From assembly GCF_022965805.1 (NCBI RefSeq), contig NC_133103.1, forward strand, positions 26,402,195-26,466,194: DNA of 64,000 bases. Direction: 5' to 3'. A model generated the notes under the pieces. The model saw nothing but the letters and a program-made list of their open reading frames with translations, was not told the origin of the DNA and searched no databases. Positions 10,424 to 22,971 of the stretch are shown here, piece after piece; the stretch's first letter is position 1, and every line of letters begins with the position of its first letter. The translations under genes and the position numbers were made by a program. Source of the DNA: Primulina eburnea (taxonomy: Eukaryota > Streptophyta > Magnoliopsida > Lamiales > Gesneriaceae).

Positions 10424-13400
10424 TTTTATAGCTTGTCATAAAACCGATGATGGTTCAAACATTGCGGATTTGTTTTTTAGAGAAGTCGTTAGGTTGCATG
10501 GCATGCCTAGGACTATTATTTCTGTTCGCGATGTTAAATTCTTGAGTTATTTTTGGAAGACTTTATGGGCTAAACCTGGCACAAAATTTTTGTTTTCTAC
10601 TACTTGTCATCCTCAAATGGATGGACAAACTGAAGTTGTCAATAGAACTTTGGGAACACTTTTGCGTGCTATTCTTAAAAAGAACTTGGATTGACATTTC
10701 TATGGACTTTATTTTGGGGTTGCCTAGGACTAAGAAGGGGAGGGATTCTATTTTTGTTGTTGTGGATAGATTCTCTAAGATGGCACATTTTATAGCTTGT
10801 CATAAAACCGATGATGCTTCAAACATTGCGGATTTGTTCTTTAGAGAAGTTGTTAGGTTGTATGGCATGTCTATGACTATTGTTTCTGGTCGCGATGTTA
10901 AAATCTTGAGTTACTTTTGGAAGACTTTATGGGCTAAACATGACACAAAATTGTTGTTTTCTACTACTTGTCATCCTCAAACGAATGGACAAACTGAAGT
11001 TGTCAATAGAACTTTGGGAACACTTTTGCGTGCTATTCTCAAAAAGAACTTGGATTGAAATTTCTCTGAACTTTATTTTGGGGTTGCCTTGGACTAAGAA
11101 GGGGAGGGATTCTATTTTTGTTGTTGTGGATAGATTCTCTTAGATGGCACATTTTATAGCTTGTCATAAAACCGACGATGGTTCAAACATTGCGGATTTG
11201 TTTTTTAGAGAAGTCGTTAGGTTGCATGGCATGCCTAGGACTATTGTTTCTGTTCGCGATGTTAAATTCTTGAGTTACTTTTGGAAGACTTTATGGGCTA
11301 AACCTGGCACAAAATTGTTGTTTTCTACTACTTGTCATCCTCAAACGGATGGACAAACTGAAGTTGTCAATAGAACTTTGGGAACACTTTTGCGTGCTAT
11401 TCTTAAAAAGAACTTGGATTGACATTTCTATGGACTTTATTTTGGGGTTGCCTAGGACTAAGAAGGGTAGGGATTCTATTTTTGTTGTTGTGGATAGATT
11501 CTCTAAGATGGCACATTTTATAGCTTGTCATAAAATCGATGATGCTTCAAACATTGCGGATTTGTTCTTTAGAGAAGTCGTTAGGTTGCATGGCATGCCT
11601 ATGACAATTGTTTCTGGTCGCGATGTTAAAATCTTGAGTTACTTTTGGAAGAATTTATGGGCTAAACTTGGCACAAAATTGTTGTTTTCTACAACTTGTC
11701 ATCCTCAAACGGATGGACAAACTGAAGTTGTCAATAGAACTTTGGGAACACTTTTGCGTGCTATTCTCAAAAAAAACTTGGATTGACATATCTATGGACT
11801 TTATTTTGGGGTTGCCTAGGACTAAGAAGGGGAGGGATTCTATTTTTGTTGTTGTGGATAGATTCTTTTAGATGACACATTTTATAGCTTGTCATAAAAC
11901 CGATGATGCTTCAAAAATTGCGGATTTGTTTTTTAGAGAAGTCGTTAGGTTGCATGGCATGCCTAGGACTATTGTTTCTGTTCGCGATGTTAAATTCTTG
12001 AGTTGCTTTTAGAAGACTTTATGGAATAAACTTGGCAAAAAATTGTTGTTTTCTACTACTTGCCATCCTCAAACGGATGGACAAACTGAAGTTCTCACTA
12101 GAACTCTGGGAACACTTTTGCATGCTATTCTTAAAAAGAACTTGGATTGACATTTCTATGGACTTTATTTTTGGGTTGCCTAGGACTAAGAATGAGAGTG
12201 ATTCTATTTTTGTTGTTGTGGATAGATTCTCTAAGATGGCACATTTTATAGCTTGTCATAAAACCGATGATGCTTCAAACATTGCGGATTTGTTTTTTAG
12301 AGAAGTCGTTAGGTTGCATGGCATGCCTAGGACTATTGTTTCTGTTCGCGATGTTAATTTCTTGAGTTACTTTTGGAAGACTTTATGGGCTAAACCTGGC
12401 ACAAAATTGTTGTTTTCTACTACTTTTCATCCTCAAATGGATGGACAAACTGAAGTTGTCAATAGAACTTTGGGAACACTTTTGCATGCAATTTTAAAAA
12501 GAACTTGGATTGACATTTCTATGGACTTTATTTTGGGGTTGCCTAGGACTAAGAAGGGTAGGGATTCTATTTTTGTTGTTGTGGATAGATTCTCTAAGAT
12601 GGCACAGTTTATAGCTTGTCATAAAACCGATGATGCTTCAAACATTGCGGATTTGTTCTTTAGAGAAGTCGTTAGCTTGCTTGGCATGCCTATGACTATT
12701 GTTTCTGCTCGCGATGTTAAAATCTTGAGTTACTTTTTGAAGACTTTATGGGCTAAACTTGGCACAAAATTTTTGTTTTCTACTACTTGTCATCCTCAAA
12801 CAGATGGACAAACTGAAGTTGTCAATAGAACTTTGGGAACACTTTTGCGTGCTATTCTTAAAAAGAACTTGGATTGACATTTCTATGGACTTTATTTTGG
12901 GGTTGCCTAGGACGAAGAAGGAGAGGGATTCTATTTTTGTTGTTGTGGATAGATTCGCTTAGATGGCACATTTTATAGCTTGTCATAAAACCGATGATGC
13001 TTCAAACATTGCGGATTTGTTCTTTAGAGAAGTCGTTAGGTTGCATGGCATGCCTAGGACTATTGTTTCTGGTCGCGATGTTAAATTCTTGAGTTACTTT
13101 TGGAAGACTTTATGGGCTAAACCTGACACAAAATTGTTGTTTTCTACTACTTGTCATCCTTAAACGGATGGACAAACTGAAGTTGTCAATAGAACTTTGG
13201 GAACACTTTTGCGTGCTGTTCTTAAAAAGAACTTGGATTGACATTTCTATGGACTTTATTTTGGGGTTGCCTAGGACTAAGAAGGGGAGGGATTCTATTT
13301 TTGTTGTTGTGGAAAGATTCTCTAAGTTGGCACATTTTATAGCTTGTCATAAAACCGATGATGCATCAAACATTGCGGATTTGATATTTAGAGAAGTCAT

Positions 13401-15040
13401 TAGGTTGCATGGCATGCCTAGGACTATTGTTTCTGGTCGCAATGTTAAATTCTTGAGTTACTTTTAGAAGACTTTATGGGATAAACTTGGCAAAAAATTG
13501 TTGTTTTCTACTACTTGTCATCCTCAAACGGATGGACAAACTGAAGTTGTCAATAAAACTTTTGGAACACTTTTGCGTGTTATTTTTAAAAAGAACTTGG
13601 ATTGACATTTATATGGAATTTATTTTGGGGTTGCCTAGGACTAAGAAGGAGAGGGATTCTATTTTTGTTGTTGTGGATAGATTCTCTAAGATGGCACATT
13701 TTATAAAGTCCATATAAAATGTTAGGTTGCATGGTATGCCTATGACTATTGTTTCTGGTCGCGATGTTAAATTCTTGAGTTACTTTTAGAAGACTTTATG
13801 GGCTAAAGTTGGCACAAAATTGTTGTTTTCTACTACTTGTCATCCTCAAACGGATGGACACACTGAAGTTGTCAATAGAAATTTGGGAAAACTTTTGCGT
13901 GCTATTCTCAAAAAGAACTTGGATTGAAATTTCTCTGGACTTTATTTTGGGGTTGCCTTGGACTAAGAAGGGGAGGGATTCTATTTTTGTTGTTGTGGAT
14001 AGATTCTCTTAGATGGCACATTTTATAGCTTGTCATAAAACCGATGATGGTTCAAACATTGCGGATTTGTTTTTTAGAGAAGTCGTTAGGTTGCATGGCA
14101 TGCCTAGGACTATTATTTCTGTTCGCGATGTTAAATTCTTGAGTTACTTTTGGAAGACTTTATGGGCTAAACCTGGCACAAAATTGTTGTTTTCTACTAC
14201 TTGTCATCCTCAAACGGATGGACAAACTGAAGTTGTTAATAGAACTTTGGGAACACTTTTGCGTGCTATTCTTAAAAAGAACTTGGATTGACATTTCTAT
14301 GGACTTTATTTTGGGGTTGCCTAGGACTAAGAAGGGTAGGGATTCTATTTTTGTTGTTGTGGATAGATTCTCTAAGATGGCACATTTTATAGCTTGTCAT
14401 AAAACCGATGATGCTTCAAACATTGCGGATTTGTTCTTTAGAGAAGTCGTTAGGTTGCATGGCATGCCTATGACTATTGTTTCTGGTCGCGATGTTAAAA
14501 TCTTGTGTTACTTTTGGAAGACTTTGTGGGCTAAACTTGGCACAAAATTGTTGTTTTCTACTACTTGTTATCATCAAACAGATGGACAAACTGAAGTTGT
14601 CAATAGAACTTTGGGAACACTTTTGCGTGCTATTCTTAAAAAGAACTTGGATTGACATTTCTATGGACTTTATTTTTGGGTTGCCTAGGACGAAGAAGGG
14701 GAGGGATTCTATTTTTGTTGTTGTGGATAGATTCTCTTAGATGGCACATTTTATAGCTTGTCATAAAATCGATGATGCTTCAAACATTGCGGATTTGTTC
14801 TTTAGAGAAGTCGTTAGGTTGCATGGCATGCCTATGACTATTGTTTCTGGTCGCGATGTTAAAATCTTGAGTTACTTTTGGAAGACTTTATGGGCTAAAC
14901 TTGGCACAAAATTGTTGTTTTCTACAACTTGTCATCCTCAAACGGATGGACAAATTGAAGTTGTCAATAGAACTTTGGGAACACTTTTGCGTGCTATTCT
15001 CAAAAAAACTTGGATTGACATTTCTATGGAGTTTATTTTG
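10424..15040 (+). repeat. Integrase-core tandem array, right arm
   Basis: About 12.7 monomers of the 364-bp integrase-core repeat. The landmark TGGATT lies at 10687, 11051, 11415, 11779, 12143, 12506, 12870, 13234, 13598, 13920, 14284, 14648 and 15011: spacings of 364 except 363 (12143-12506 and 14648-15011) and one 322. Since 364 is not a multiple of three each unit shifts frame, giving a ladder of 66-145-codon ORFs; the 363-bp unit fuses two monomers into a 281-codon ORF (12032-12877). Every monomer I read has G, V or A where canonical SDRD has the catalytic Asp. These ORFs should not be annotated as genes. Confidence 0.93.
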
Positions 15041-16275
15041 GTCAACTTTGTATCGAGGGTCTACACATAGAGCAAATCTACTACTATGCGACGATACACC
15101 GAAACGTCTAGTTTTGGCAAATCTGCCAATATCTCCTATCTCAGGACTCGAATATAAATCAATAAACAAGGCATTACATAATCAATGTAATAACAATCTA
15201 GTATGTGATTTAGGGAAACTCGTATCAAATATGAATCGAGTTGTGTAATCCCAAGACCACATGAATTATACCTTTCTTGCCAAATCGTCGGTGTCGTCGT
15301 CGAAGTCTCGAGTTCACGATAACCACTACCAATCTGAAATGGCATAACCAATGTGTACTCTATCAATATACATTTCAAGCAACTCAATACACAAAACTGA
15401 AATCGGTTTCAATACAATTTGACGGCGTAACGGCGTGATTCTCGGTACCGGTCAACTCAATCTCAACAAACAATATATACAATAGCCACAACTCATAATC
15501 TTCATAATATACTCATCAAAACACAATATAACATGCTCAATTCTTCCAATCAATATCGATATACATGCTGGAAATTCGCAAGGCTCGTATACGGTGTCCG
15601 AAAATCATTCTGATAACAAATATACGATGCTCGGTATACCAAGAACACATATTTCTAACAAAATCATAATTTCCCAATTACATAGATTTCGAACCATGCT
15701 GAAAATAATCGAAACTTACATCCTTAGCTAGCCCTCGTTGCAAGGATCATGAATCTACACTCGGAATTAAAATCAGAACACAAGATCATTTAAAATCACG
15801 ACCTCAAGATCAAAGGACATGAAGTTTTCCTCCCAAGGTGCTATCGGTTCTGCTGATGGGAAATGAAAGAATGAAGTGTCAATGCAAGGTATTTATATAG
15901 CATGCCATGTGTCATTACGAAATTCAAAAGTGGCAATCTCGCATGCAGACCGCGGGTGCGGTGACTCAAGAGTGCGGGTGCGCTGTGCTTACGGCGAGTT
16001 CATCCAAAAATATAGCACCTAGACCGCGGGTGCGGTTCTTACATGACCGCGGGTGCGGTCTCACACCGCGGGTGCGGTCTTGCTAGCACCGCGGGTGCGG
16101 TGTCTGTTCGCACAATTTCACTAATTTCCTCTCAATGCACCGCGGGTGCTGTATCTCTAACACCGCGGGTGCGGTGTGGCTTCGGCCATACTTCAAAAAT
16201 TCCACTCTAAATGTCATGCATTCTCATGGTTTCAAGTCTCACATCGATAACAACGGATAAATCTCGAGCCTTACA
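15040..16275 (-). repeat. Chromovirus 3' LTR (truncated)
   Basis: 1236 bp identical in extent to 21736-22971. It includes a cluster of eight ACCGCGGGTGCGGT-type repeats at 15951-16176, and ends at the polypurine tract. Confidence 0.9.
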
Positions 16276-16290
16276 TTTCTCCCCCTCTTA
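16276..16290 (-). other. Chromovirus polypurine tract
   Basis: The minus strand reads CTAAGAGGGGGAGAAA directly before the LTR start TGTAAGG. Confidence 0.85.
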
Positions 16291-16377
16291 GATAAGAGTT
16301 CGTCCTCGAACTCATACACAATAAATCATGCAAGTATATACAAAACTGTACAGTCACAACGGAAAGAAAGACTCACA

Positions 16378-19300
16378 TCATAAAAATAACCCGGGATGCC
16401 TCTGTCTCATCTCAGACTCCGTCTCCCAAGTTGCTTCCTCGATGCCATGACGACTCCATTGAACCTTCACAAGCGGAATAGTCTTGGTTCTAAGCTGTTT
16501 CTCCTTCCGATCAAGAATCTGTATCGGTCTTTCCACATAGCTCAAGGTCTGATCTAGCTTGGCTTCGTCAGGCTGAATGACATGAGAATCATCCGGCATA
16601 TATTTGCGCAACATCGATACATGATGTATACCGGACAATGAAGGAGGAAGAGCAAGTCTGTAAGCTCGATCGCCAATCTTCTCAAGGATCTCGTACGGAA
16701 TGACGTATCTAGGAGACAACTTTCCACGCTTGTCAAATCTGACAACGCCTCTGAAAGGTGAAATCTTCAAAAATACTCTGCCTCCCTGTTCAAATACTAA
16801 CGGTCTGCGTCTGATATTGGCGTATTTCGCTTGCCTATCTTGTGCCGTCTTCATTCGCTTCTGAATGATCTTCACTTTCTCGGTCATCTCACGAATCATA
16901 TCAGGCCCTAACTCTGGTACCTCAGAGATATCATCCCAGTACAACGGAGATCTGCACTTCTTTCCGTATAAAGCTTCGAATGGTGCCATCTCAATGCTAG
17001 TCTGATAGCTGTTGTTGTATGAAAACTCACACAACGGCAATGAATCTTGCCAATTAGTACCAAAGTCTAGTACTACAGCTCTCAGCATATCCTCTAAAGT
17101 CTGGATAGTCCGCTCTGACTGTCCGTCTGTCTGGGGATGATAAGCAGTGCTCAGGTGTAAAGTCGTACCCAAAGCCTGCTGCAAACTGTGCCAAAAGTGA
17201 GAAGTGAATCGTGGATCACGATCTGATACGATCGACTTCGGCACACCGTGCAATCTGACGACCTCTCTGACATACAACTCTGCCATCTGATCGTGTCGAT
17301 AAGTCATTCTGTACGGAATAAAGCAAGCTGATTTGGTCAGTCTGTCTATCACTACCCAAATTGCGTCACAGCCCCGCGAAGATCGAGGTAACTTCGTCAC
17401 GAAGTCCATGGAAATGTGGTCCCATTTCCATTCAGGAACAGACAAACTCTGAAGTAAACCTCCGGGCTTCTTTCTTTCTGCCTTCACCTGCTGGCAATTT
17501 AGGCATCTAGACACGAATTCTGCAATGTCTGTCTTCATCTGTTTCCACCAGAATTGTGTCTTCAAGTCGTTATACATCTTCCTGCCACCAGGATGAATGC
17601 TGAACCGACTACAGTGTGCCTCCGACATGATCTGTCGTCTCAAATCTGAAATCTCTGGCACTACTTAGCGGTTATTCACATACAGAACCGAATCTCTAAC
17701 CTGATACTCTGATATATGACCAGCTCTGACCATATCAATCGATCTCTGCACGCTCGGATCAGTTCTCTGTGCTTCTTTGATCCTCGAAATCAGATCTGGC
17801 TCAATCTGAATCGCAGCAAGTCACAGCGGTCTACTCTCTGTATCAAATGTCAATCCAGACAAGCAACAATCCTCTACTAAATTCGATACACCTACAGTCG
17901 ACAAGGAAAGAGCACATACCTTTCGACTCAAGGCGTCTGCCGCTGCATTCGACTTCCCTGGATAGTACTTGATCTCGCAATCAAAATCATTCAGCAGATC
18001 AAGCCATCGTCGCTGCCTCATGTTCAACTCTGACTGAGAAAAGAGATACTTCAGGCTCTTATGATCGGAATAGATCTCAAATTTCTCGCCATACAGATAA
18101 TGACGCTAGATTTTGAGTGCAAAAACAATCGCCGCCAATTCAAGATCATGAATCGGGTAACGAGTCTCGTGCGGCTTTAGCTGTCTAGAGGCGTATGCTA
18201 TCACGTGCCCTCGCTGCATAAGAACACATCCAAGCCCTCTGTGAGATGCGTCACAGTATACAACGAACTCACCTGTACCTGAAGGAATCGTCAAGACAGG
18301 CGCACTAGTCAGTCTCTTCTTCAACTCTACAAAACTGCTCTCACACTCTTCTGACCATACAAATGGCATATTCTTCTGTGTCAACTGGGTGATAGGCTTC
18401 GCTATACTGGAGAAATCTCGGATAAAACGTCGATAATACCCGGCTAGACCCATGAAACTGCGTATCTCAGGCACAGAAGTCGGTCTCGGCCAACTGATCA
18501 CAGCCTCAACTTTACTCGGATCTACCGCAATACCCTCTCCAGATATAATATGCCCCAAAAAGACAACCTGTCGCAACCAGAATTCTAACTTGGACAGTTT
18601 GGCATACAACTGCTCATTTCTCAAAGTCTTCAATACAATCCTCAAGTGATCTGCATGCTCAGTCAAACTTTTCGAATACACCAAAATGTCGTCAATAAAC
18701 ACAATCACAAAATCATCTAAATATTTCTGAAAGATGCGGTTCATCAAACTCATAAACACCGCAGGTGCATTCGTCAAACCGAAAGGCATAACAACAAACT
18801 CGTAATGTCCATACCTGGTTCGGAATGCAGTCTTCGGTATATCAACATCTCTAACTCGGAGCTGATGATACCCTGATCTCAAATCAATCTTCGAGTATAC
18901 CGAAGATCCCTGTAACTGATCAAACAGATCGTCGATGCGAGGCAAAGGATACTTGTTCTTCACTGTGGCCTTGTTCAACTGCCTATAATCAATACACAGT
19001 CGCATCGAACCATCTTTCTTTCTGACAAGAAGCACCGGAGCACCCCAAGGAGGTACACTAGGTCTGATATATCCCTTGGACAGAAGATCCTCCAATTGTG
19101 CTTTCAACTCTTTCAGCTCTATCGGTGCCATCCTATATGGAGCTCTCGAGATAGGAACAGAACCGGGCATAAGATCTATGCTGAAATCAACCTCTCGAAC
19201 TGGAGGCAACCCCGAAATCTCATCAGGAAAAACATCTGCAAACTCGCAAACCACTGGCAAATCTGTCAATGCTGGGCTCGACTTCAGTAAATCTACTGAA

Positions 19301-20892
19301 TATACGAGAAAGCCCTCTGCTCCTCTCTGAAGCAGTCTACTCATAGTCAGAGCAGATACTAAGGGAATCCGAGATCTGGAACCCTTGCCGTAGAATTTCC
19401 ACTCATCTGTCATCTCGGGTCTGAATCTGACAATCTTGTGGAAACAATCTACAGTGGCCCTGTACTTGGTTAACATGTCTATACCAACTATACAGTCAAA
19501 ATCAGCTAAACCAAGTACTACACAATCAAGATCAATCTCATGCCCCTCAAACTGAAGCATACAGTGTCTAACAGTAGTCACAGATATCAAACCACTTCCC
19601 AATGGAGAAGCTATAGACACTACTGTAGACATCGACTCAACAGGTAATGCATGTCTCAATGCAAAATGTTCAGATATAAATGTATGAGATGCACCTGTGT
19701 CAATCAACACATATGCAGGATAACCGCAAAGAAAACAGCTACCTGCAATGACGTCATCTGGCGCCTCCTGCGCCTGCTCCTCTGTCAGGGCAAAAACACG
19801 TGCCTGCTGTCTGGGCGGCTGACTCACAGTCTGACTACCTCCTGGTCTCTGCTGGGTCTGTGTAGAGGGTGGCTGGAAGGAGTGTACAGAAGATGCCTGT
19901 CTCTCCATCTGTGGCGCTGGTGCTGATGATCCGGTGCTCTGGAATCGTTGTGCACCTCTCTGGGGACAAACTCTGGCGAAATGTCCCTGTTGCCTACAGA
20001 TGTTGCAGCGTCCCAGAACTCCTTGACACTGCTCCGTCGCATGTCGCCCTCCGCACGAACCATAGTATGCTCCACTATAATCTGACCCCTGACCTCTCTG
20101 TCGAGATCCACCTGAGCTCGATGAACTACTCCCAGATTTCTTAAATTGCTTGCCCTTAGCCTTCAGATATTCCTTCTTGCCACTACCACTAGCTCCACTG
20201 TCAAAGCGAGGAGGAGGTGGTGGAAACTGAACGGTCGTGGACTGTGGCGGTCTCTGCCCCTGAACACCGTAGGAAGCTCCTCGCTGCCTGATCAAGCCAG
20301 CCTCTGCTCCCTTCGCTCGGTTCAATGCCTCTGAAAAAGTACTAGGCCGGCCCGTGTTCACCAAGGTAAAGACATCGGGGTTCAGCCCGTTGATAAACTG
20401 ATCAGCCACTGCCTCGTCGTTCCCTGCTACATGCGGTGCAAATCGTAGCAATGCAGAGAATTTAGCAACATACTCCTCGATGTTCCACTGTCCCTGTCTC
20501 AGATTCGCAAATTCAGCTCCCTTATCTTTCCGGTAGGAGACGGGGAAGAAGCGCTGATAGAACTCATCCTTGAAGACTTTCCAGGAAATGTCAATGCCTC
20601 GGTGCTCCAAGGCTCTCTTCGTAGTCAACCACCAGCTCTTGGCAACCTCTTGCATCTGATGCCCTATCAATTTCACACGTCGCTCATCAGTATATGCCAA
20701 AGACTCAAACAACATCTCGATATCATCAAGCCAGCTCTCGCACTCTACTGCACTCTCTGTGCCCTTCAGGGTAGTAGGCGGATGGAAAGACTGAAATCTC
20801 TTCAATAAGGTCTCCATCGGCGTAGCAGTGACATCCATCTGTGCACCAGATGTGCTACCCTGCTCTGGCTGTGGCACTCGTCTAGGCGGCAT
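16378..20892 (-). pseudogene. gag-pol: Chromovirus gag-pol with three in-frame stops
   Basis: One 1505-codon frame from [12 protein letters not shown] (20892) to the C-terminal chromodomain-like segment (VKVQWSRHGIEEATWETE, end 16378). In order: Gag, zinc knuckle [14 protein letters not shown], protease [12 protein letters not shown] with [10 protein letters not shown], RNase H ([10 protein letters not shown]), integrase HHCC (HPGG..CLNC), integrase core (HISMDF, SDRDPRF, GQSERT), chromodomain. Stops in the same frame at 18106-18108 (TAG where ALKIWRHYL is usual), 17821-17823 (TGA) and 17665-17667 (TAA). All three are explicable as C-to-T or G-to-A changes, as expected from deamination of methylated DNA. 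No frameshift is needed. Chromodomain placement puts it in the Tekay/Del lineage. Confidence 0.92.
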
Positions 20893-21130
20893 AAATCTGA
20901 TTATCACACTGATTAGTACATAATCAATATCATCTGTCTCAGCCCTCCTCTGATCATAGACTCTGATCGAGAATCAGTTCTGATTCAAGGCTTGAAATGC
21001 TGTAAATCAATTCAGATAATACCACACAACATAAAATAGGGAAAGCAATAATCATGCTAGCATCTCAAAAGCAAGGAAGATGACTCGATCTACCCCGCTC
21101 ATTCTATTCTATCTCAGTCTACAGAACCTA

Positions 21131-21144
21131 CTGCTCTGATACCA
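21131..21144 (-). other. Chromovirus primer-binding site (Met-tRNA)
   Basis: The minus strand reads TGGTATCAGAGCAG two bases inside the 5' LTR. Confidence 0.92.
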
Positions 21145-21146
21145 CC

Positions 21147-22971
21147 TGTTGTGGGGACCCGGGCTCTAACTCTATTCTTTTGGGATTTAATTGGATCTTT
21201 GTTCGAAAATGTGGGTCAAAATTTTGCTTTTAACATTAATTTAAATGTATAACGAAATCATCACATGTCTCAATAGAAATTAAACAACGTAATGTACATA
21301 CAAGTCTGTGCGTACAAACATACACTAGTGTTCAATAACAACTACAAACATAAGTGCTACAAGTCCAGTAGGAAACACTAGGAATCCTCCACGCCCGAGA
21401 TCTGCACGCTATCAACTCTCTCTTCCTCGTCGTGACCCTGATCCTGCCCCACCTGTTGCCATGCACACATACAGACACGACAACAGCCGGATAACTCCGG
21501 TGAGAACATATCCCAGTATAAAACATGGATGCATGCAATGTCATAATCATGTACAAAAGCATAGAATATAACAAGTAACATGAATAAAATCTAAACATGT
21601 AGAAGAATACAAATCTGTATTCAACATTTAAATCTTGACTCGACTCATTTCTAATCTAGGGATCCCGGTGTGAATAAGACGGTCTGTTACCAACCCAACC
21701 ACTCGGGGCAACGGTACGTCTTATTCCTAGACTTCGGTCAACTTTGTATCGAGGGTCTACACATAGAGCAAATCTACTACTATGCGACGATACACCGAAA
21801 CGTCTAGTTTTGGCAAATCTGCCAATATCTCCTATCTCAGGACTCGAATATAAATCAATAAACAAGGCATTACATAATCAATGTAATAACAATCTAGTAT
21901 GTGATTTAGGGAAACTCGTATCAAATCTGAATCGAGTTGTGCAATCCCAAGACCACATGAATTATACCTTTCTTGCCGAATCGTCGGTGTCGTCGTCGAA
22001 GTCTCGAGTTCACAATAACCACTACCAATCTGAAATGGCATAACCAATGTGTACTCTATCAATATACATTTCAAGCAACTCAATACACAAAACTGAAATC
22101 GGTTTCAATACAATTTGACGGCGTAACGGCGTGATTCTCGGTACCGGTCAACTCAATCTCAACAAACAATATATACAATAGCCACAACTCATAATCTTCA
22201 TAATATACTCATCAAAACACAATATAACATGCTCAATTCTTCCAATCAATATCGATATACATGCTGGAAATTCGCAAGGCTCGTATACGGTGTCCGAAAA
22301 TCATTCTGATAACAAATATACGATGCTCGGTATACCAAGAACACATATTTCTAACAAAATCATAATTTCCCAATTACATAGATTTCGAACCATGCTGAAA
22401 ATAATCGAAACTTACATCCTTAGCTAGCCCTCGTTGCAAGGATCATGAATCTACACTCGGAATTAAAATCAGAGCACAAGATCATTTAAAATCTCGACCT
22501 CAAGATCAAAGGACATGAAGTTTTCCTCCCAAGGTGCTCTCGGTTCTGCTGATGGGAAATGAAAGAATGAAGTGTCAATGCAAGGTATTTATATAGCATG
22601 CCATGTGTCATTACGAAATTCAAAAGTGGCAATCTCGCATGCAGACCGCGGGTGCGGTGACTCAAGAGTGCGGGTGCGCTGTGCTTACGGCGAGTTCATC
22701 CAAAAATGTAGCACCTAGACCGCGGGTGCGGTTCTTACATGACCGCGGGTGCGGTCTCACACCGCGGGTGCGGTCTTGCTAGCACCGCGGGTGCGGTGTC
22801 TGTTCGCACAATTTCACTAATTTCCTCTCAATGCACCGCGGGTGCTGTATCTCTAACACCGCGGGTGCGGTGTGGCTTCGGCCATACTTCAAAAATTCCA
22901 CTCTAAATGTCATGCATTCTCATGGTTTCAAGTCTCACATCGATAACAACGGATAATTCTCGAGCCTTACA
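21147..22971 (-). repeat. Chromovirus 5' LTR (complete)
   Basis: 1825 bp, ending at TGTTGTGGGGACC on the plus strand. It carries the same eight GC-rich ACCGCGGGTGCGGT repeats at 22646-22874 as the other copy. The sequence beyond 22971 is the inside of another, oppositely oriented LTR of a related family. Confidence 0.92.

Larger units (their letters stand above)
15040..22971 (-). mobile_element. Tekay/Del-like chromovirus (Ty3/gypsy), outer LTR truncated
   Basis: Minus-strand element: complete 5' LTR at 21147-22971 (1825 bp, TGTAAGGC...CCACAACA on the minus strand), Met-tRNA primer site, one long gag-pol frame with three stops, polypurine tract, and a 3' LTR fragment 15040-16275 that corresponds base for base to 21736-22971 and so lacks 589 bp. 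The missing end is replaced by the integrase array, with TTTTGG shared at the junction. No target duplication can be scored. I count about nine differences between the LTRs over 1236 bp, so it is older than the Sirevirus insertion. Confidence 0.9.

Noticed and set aside
10470..14740. Many ORFs of 66-145 codons and one of 281 codons encoding integrase-like peptides
   Set aside because: They are produced by the 364-bp repeat period and its single-base slip; the catalytic Asp is absent and frames shift each unit, so they are not genes.
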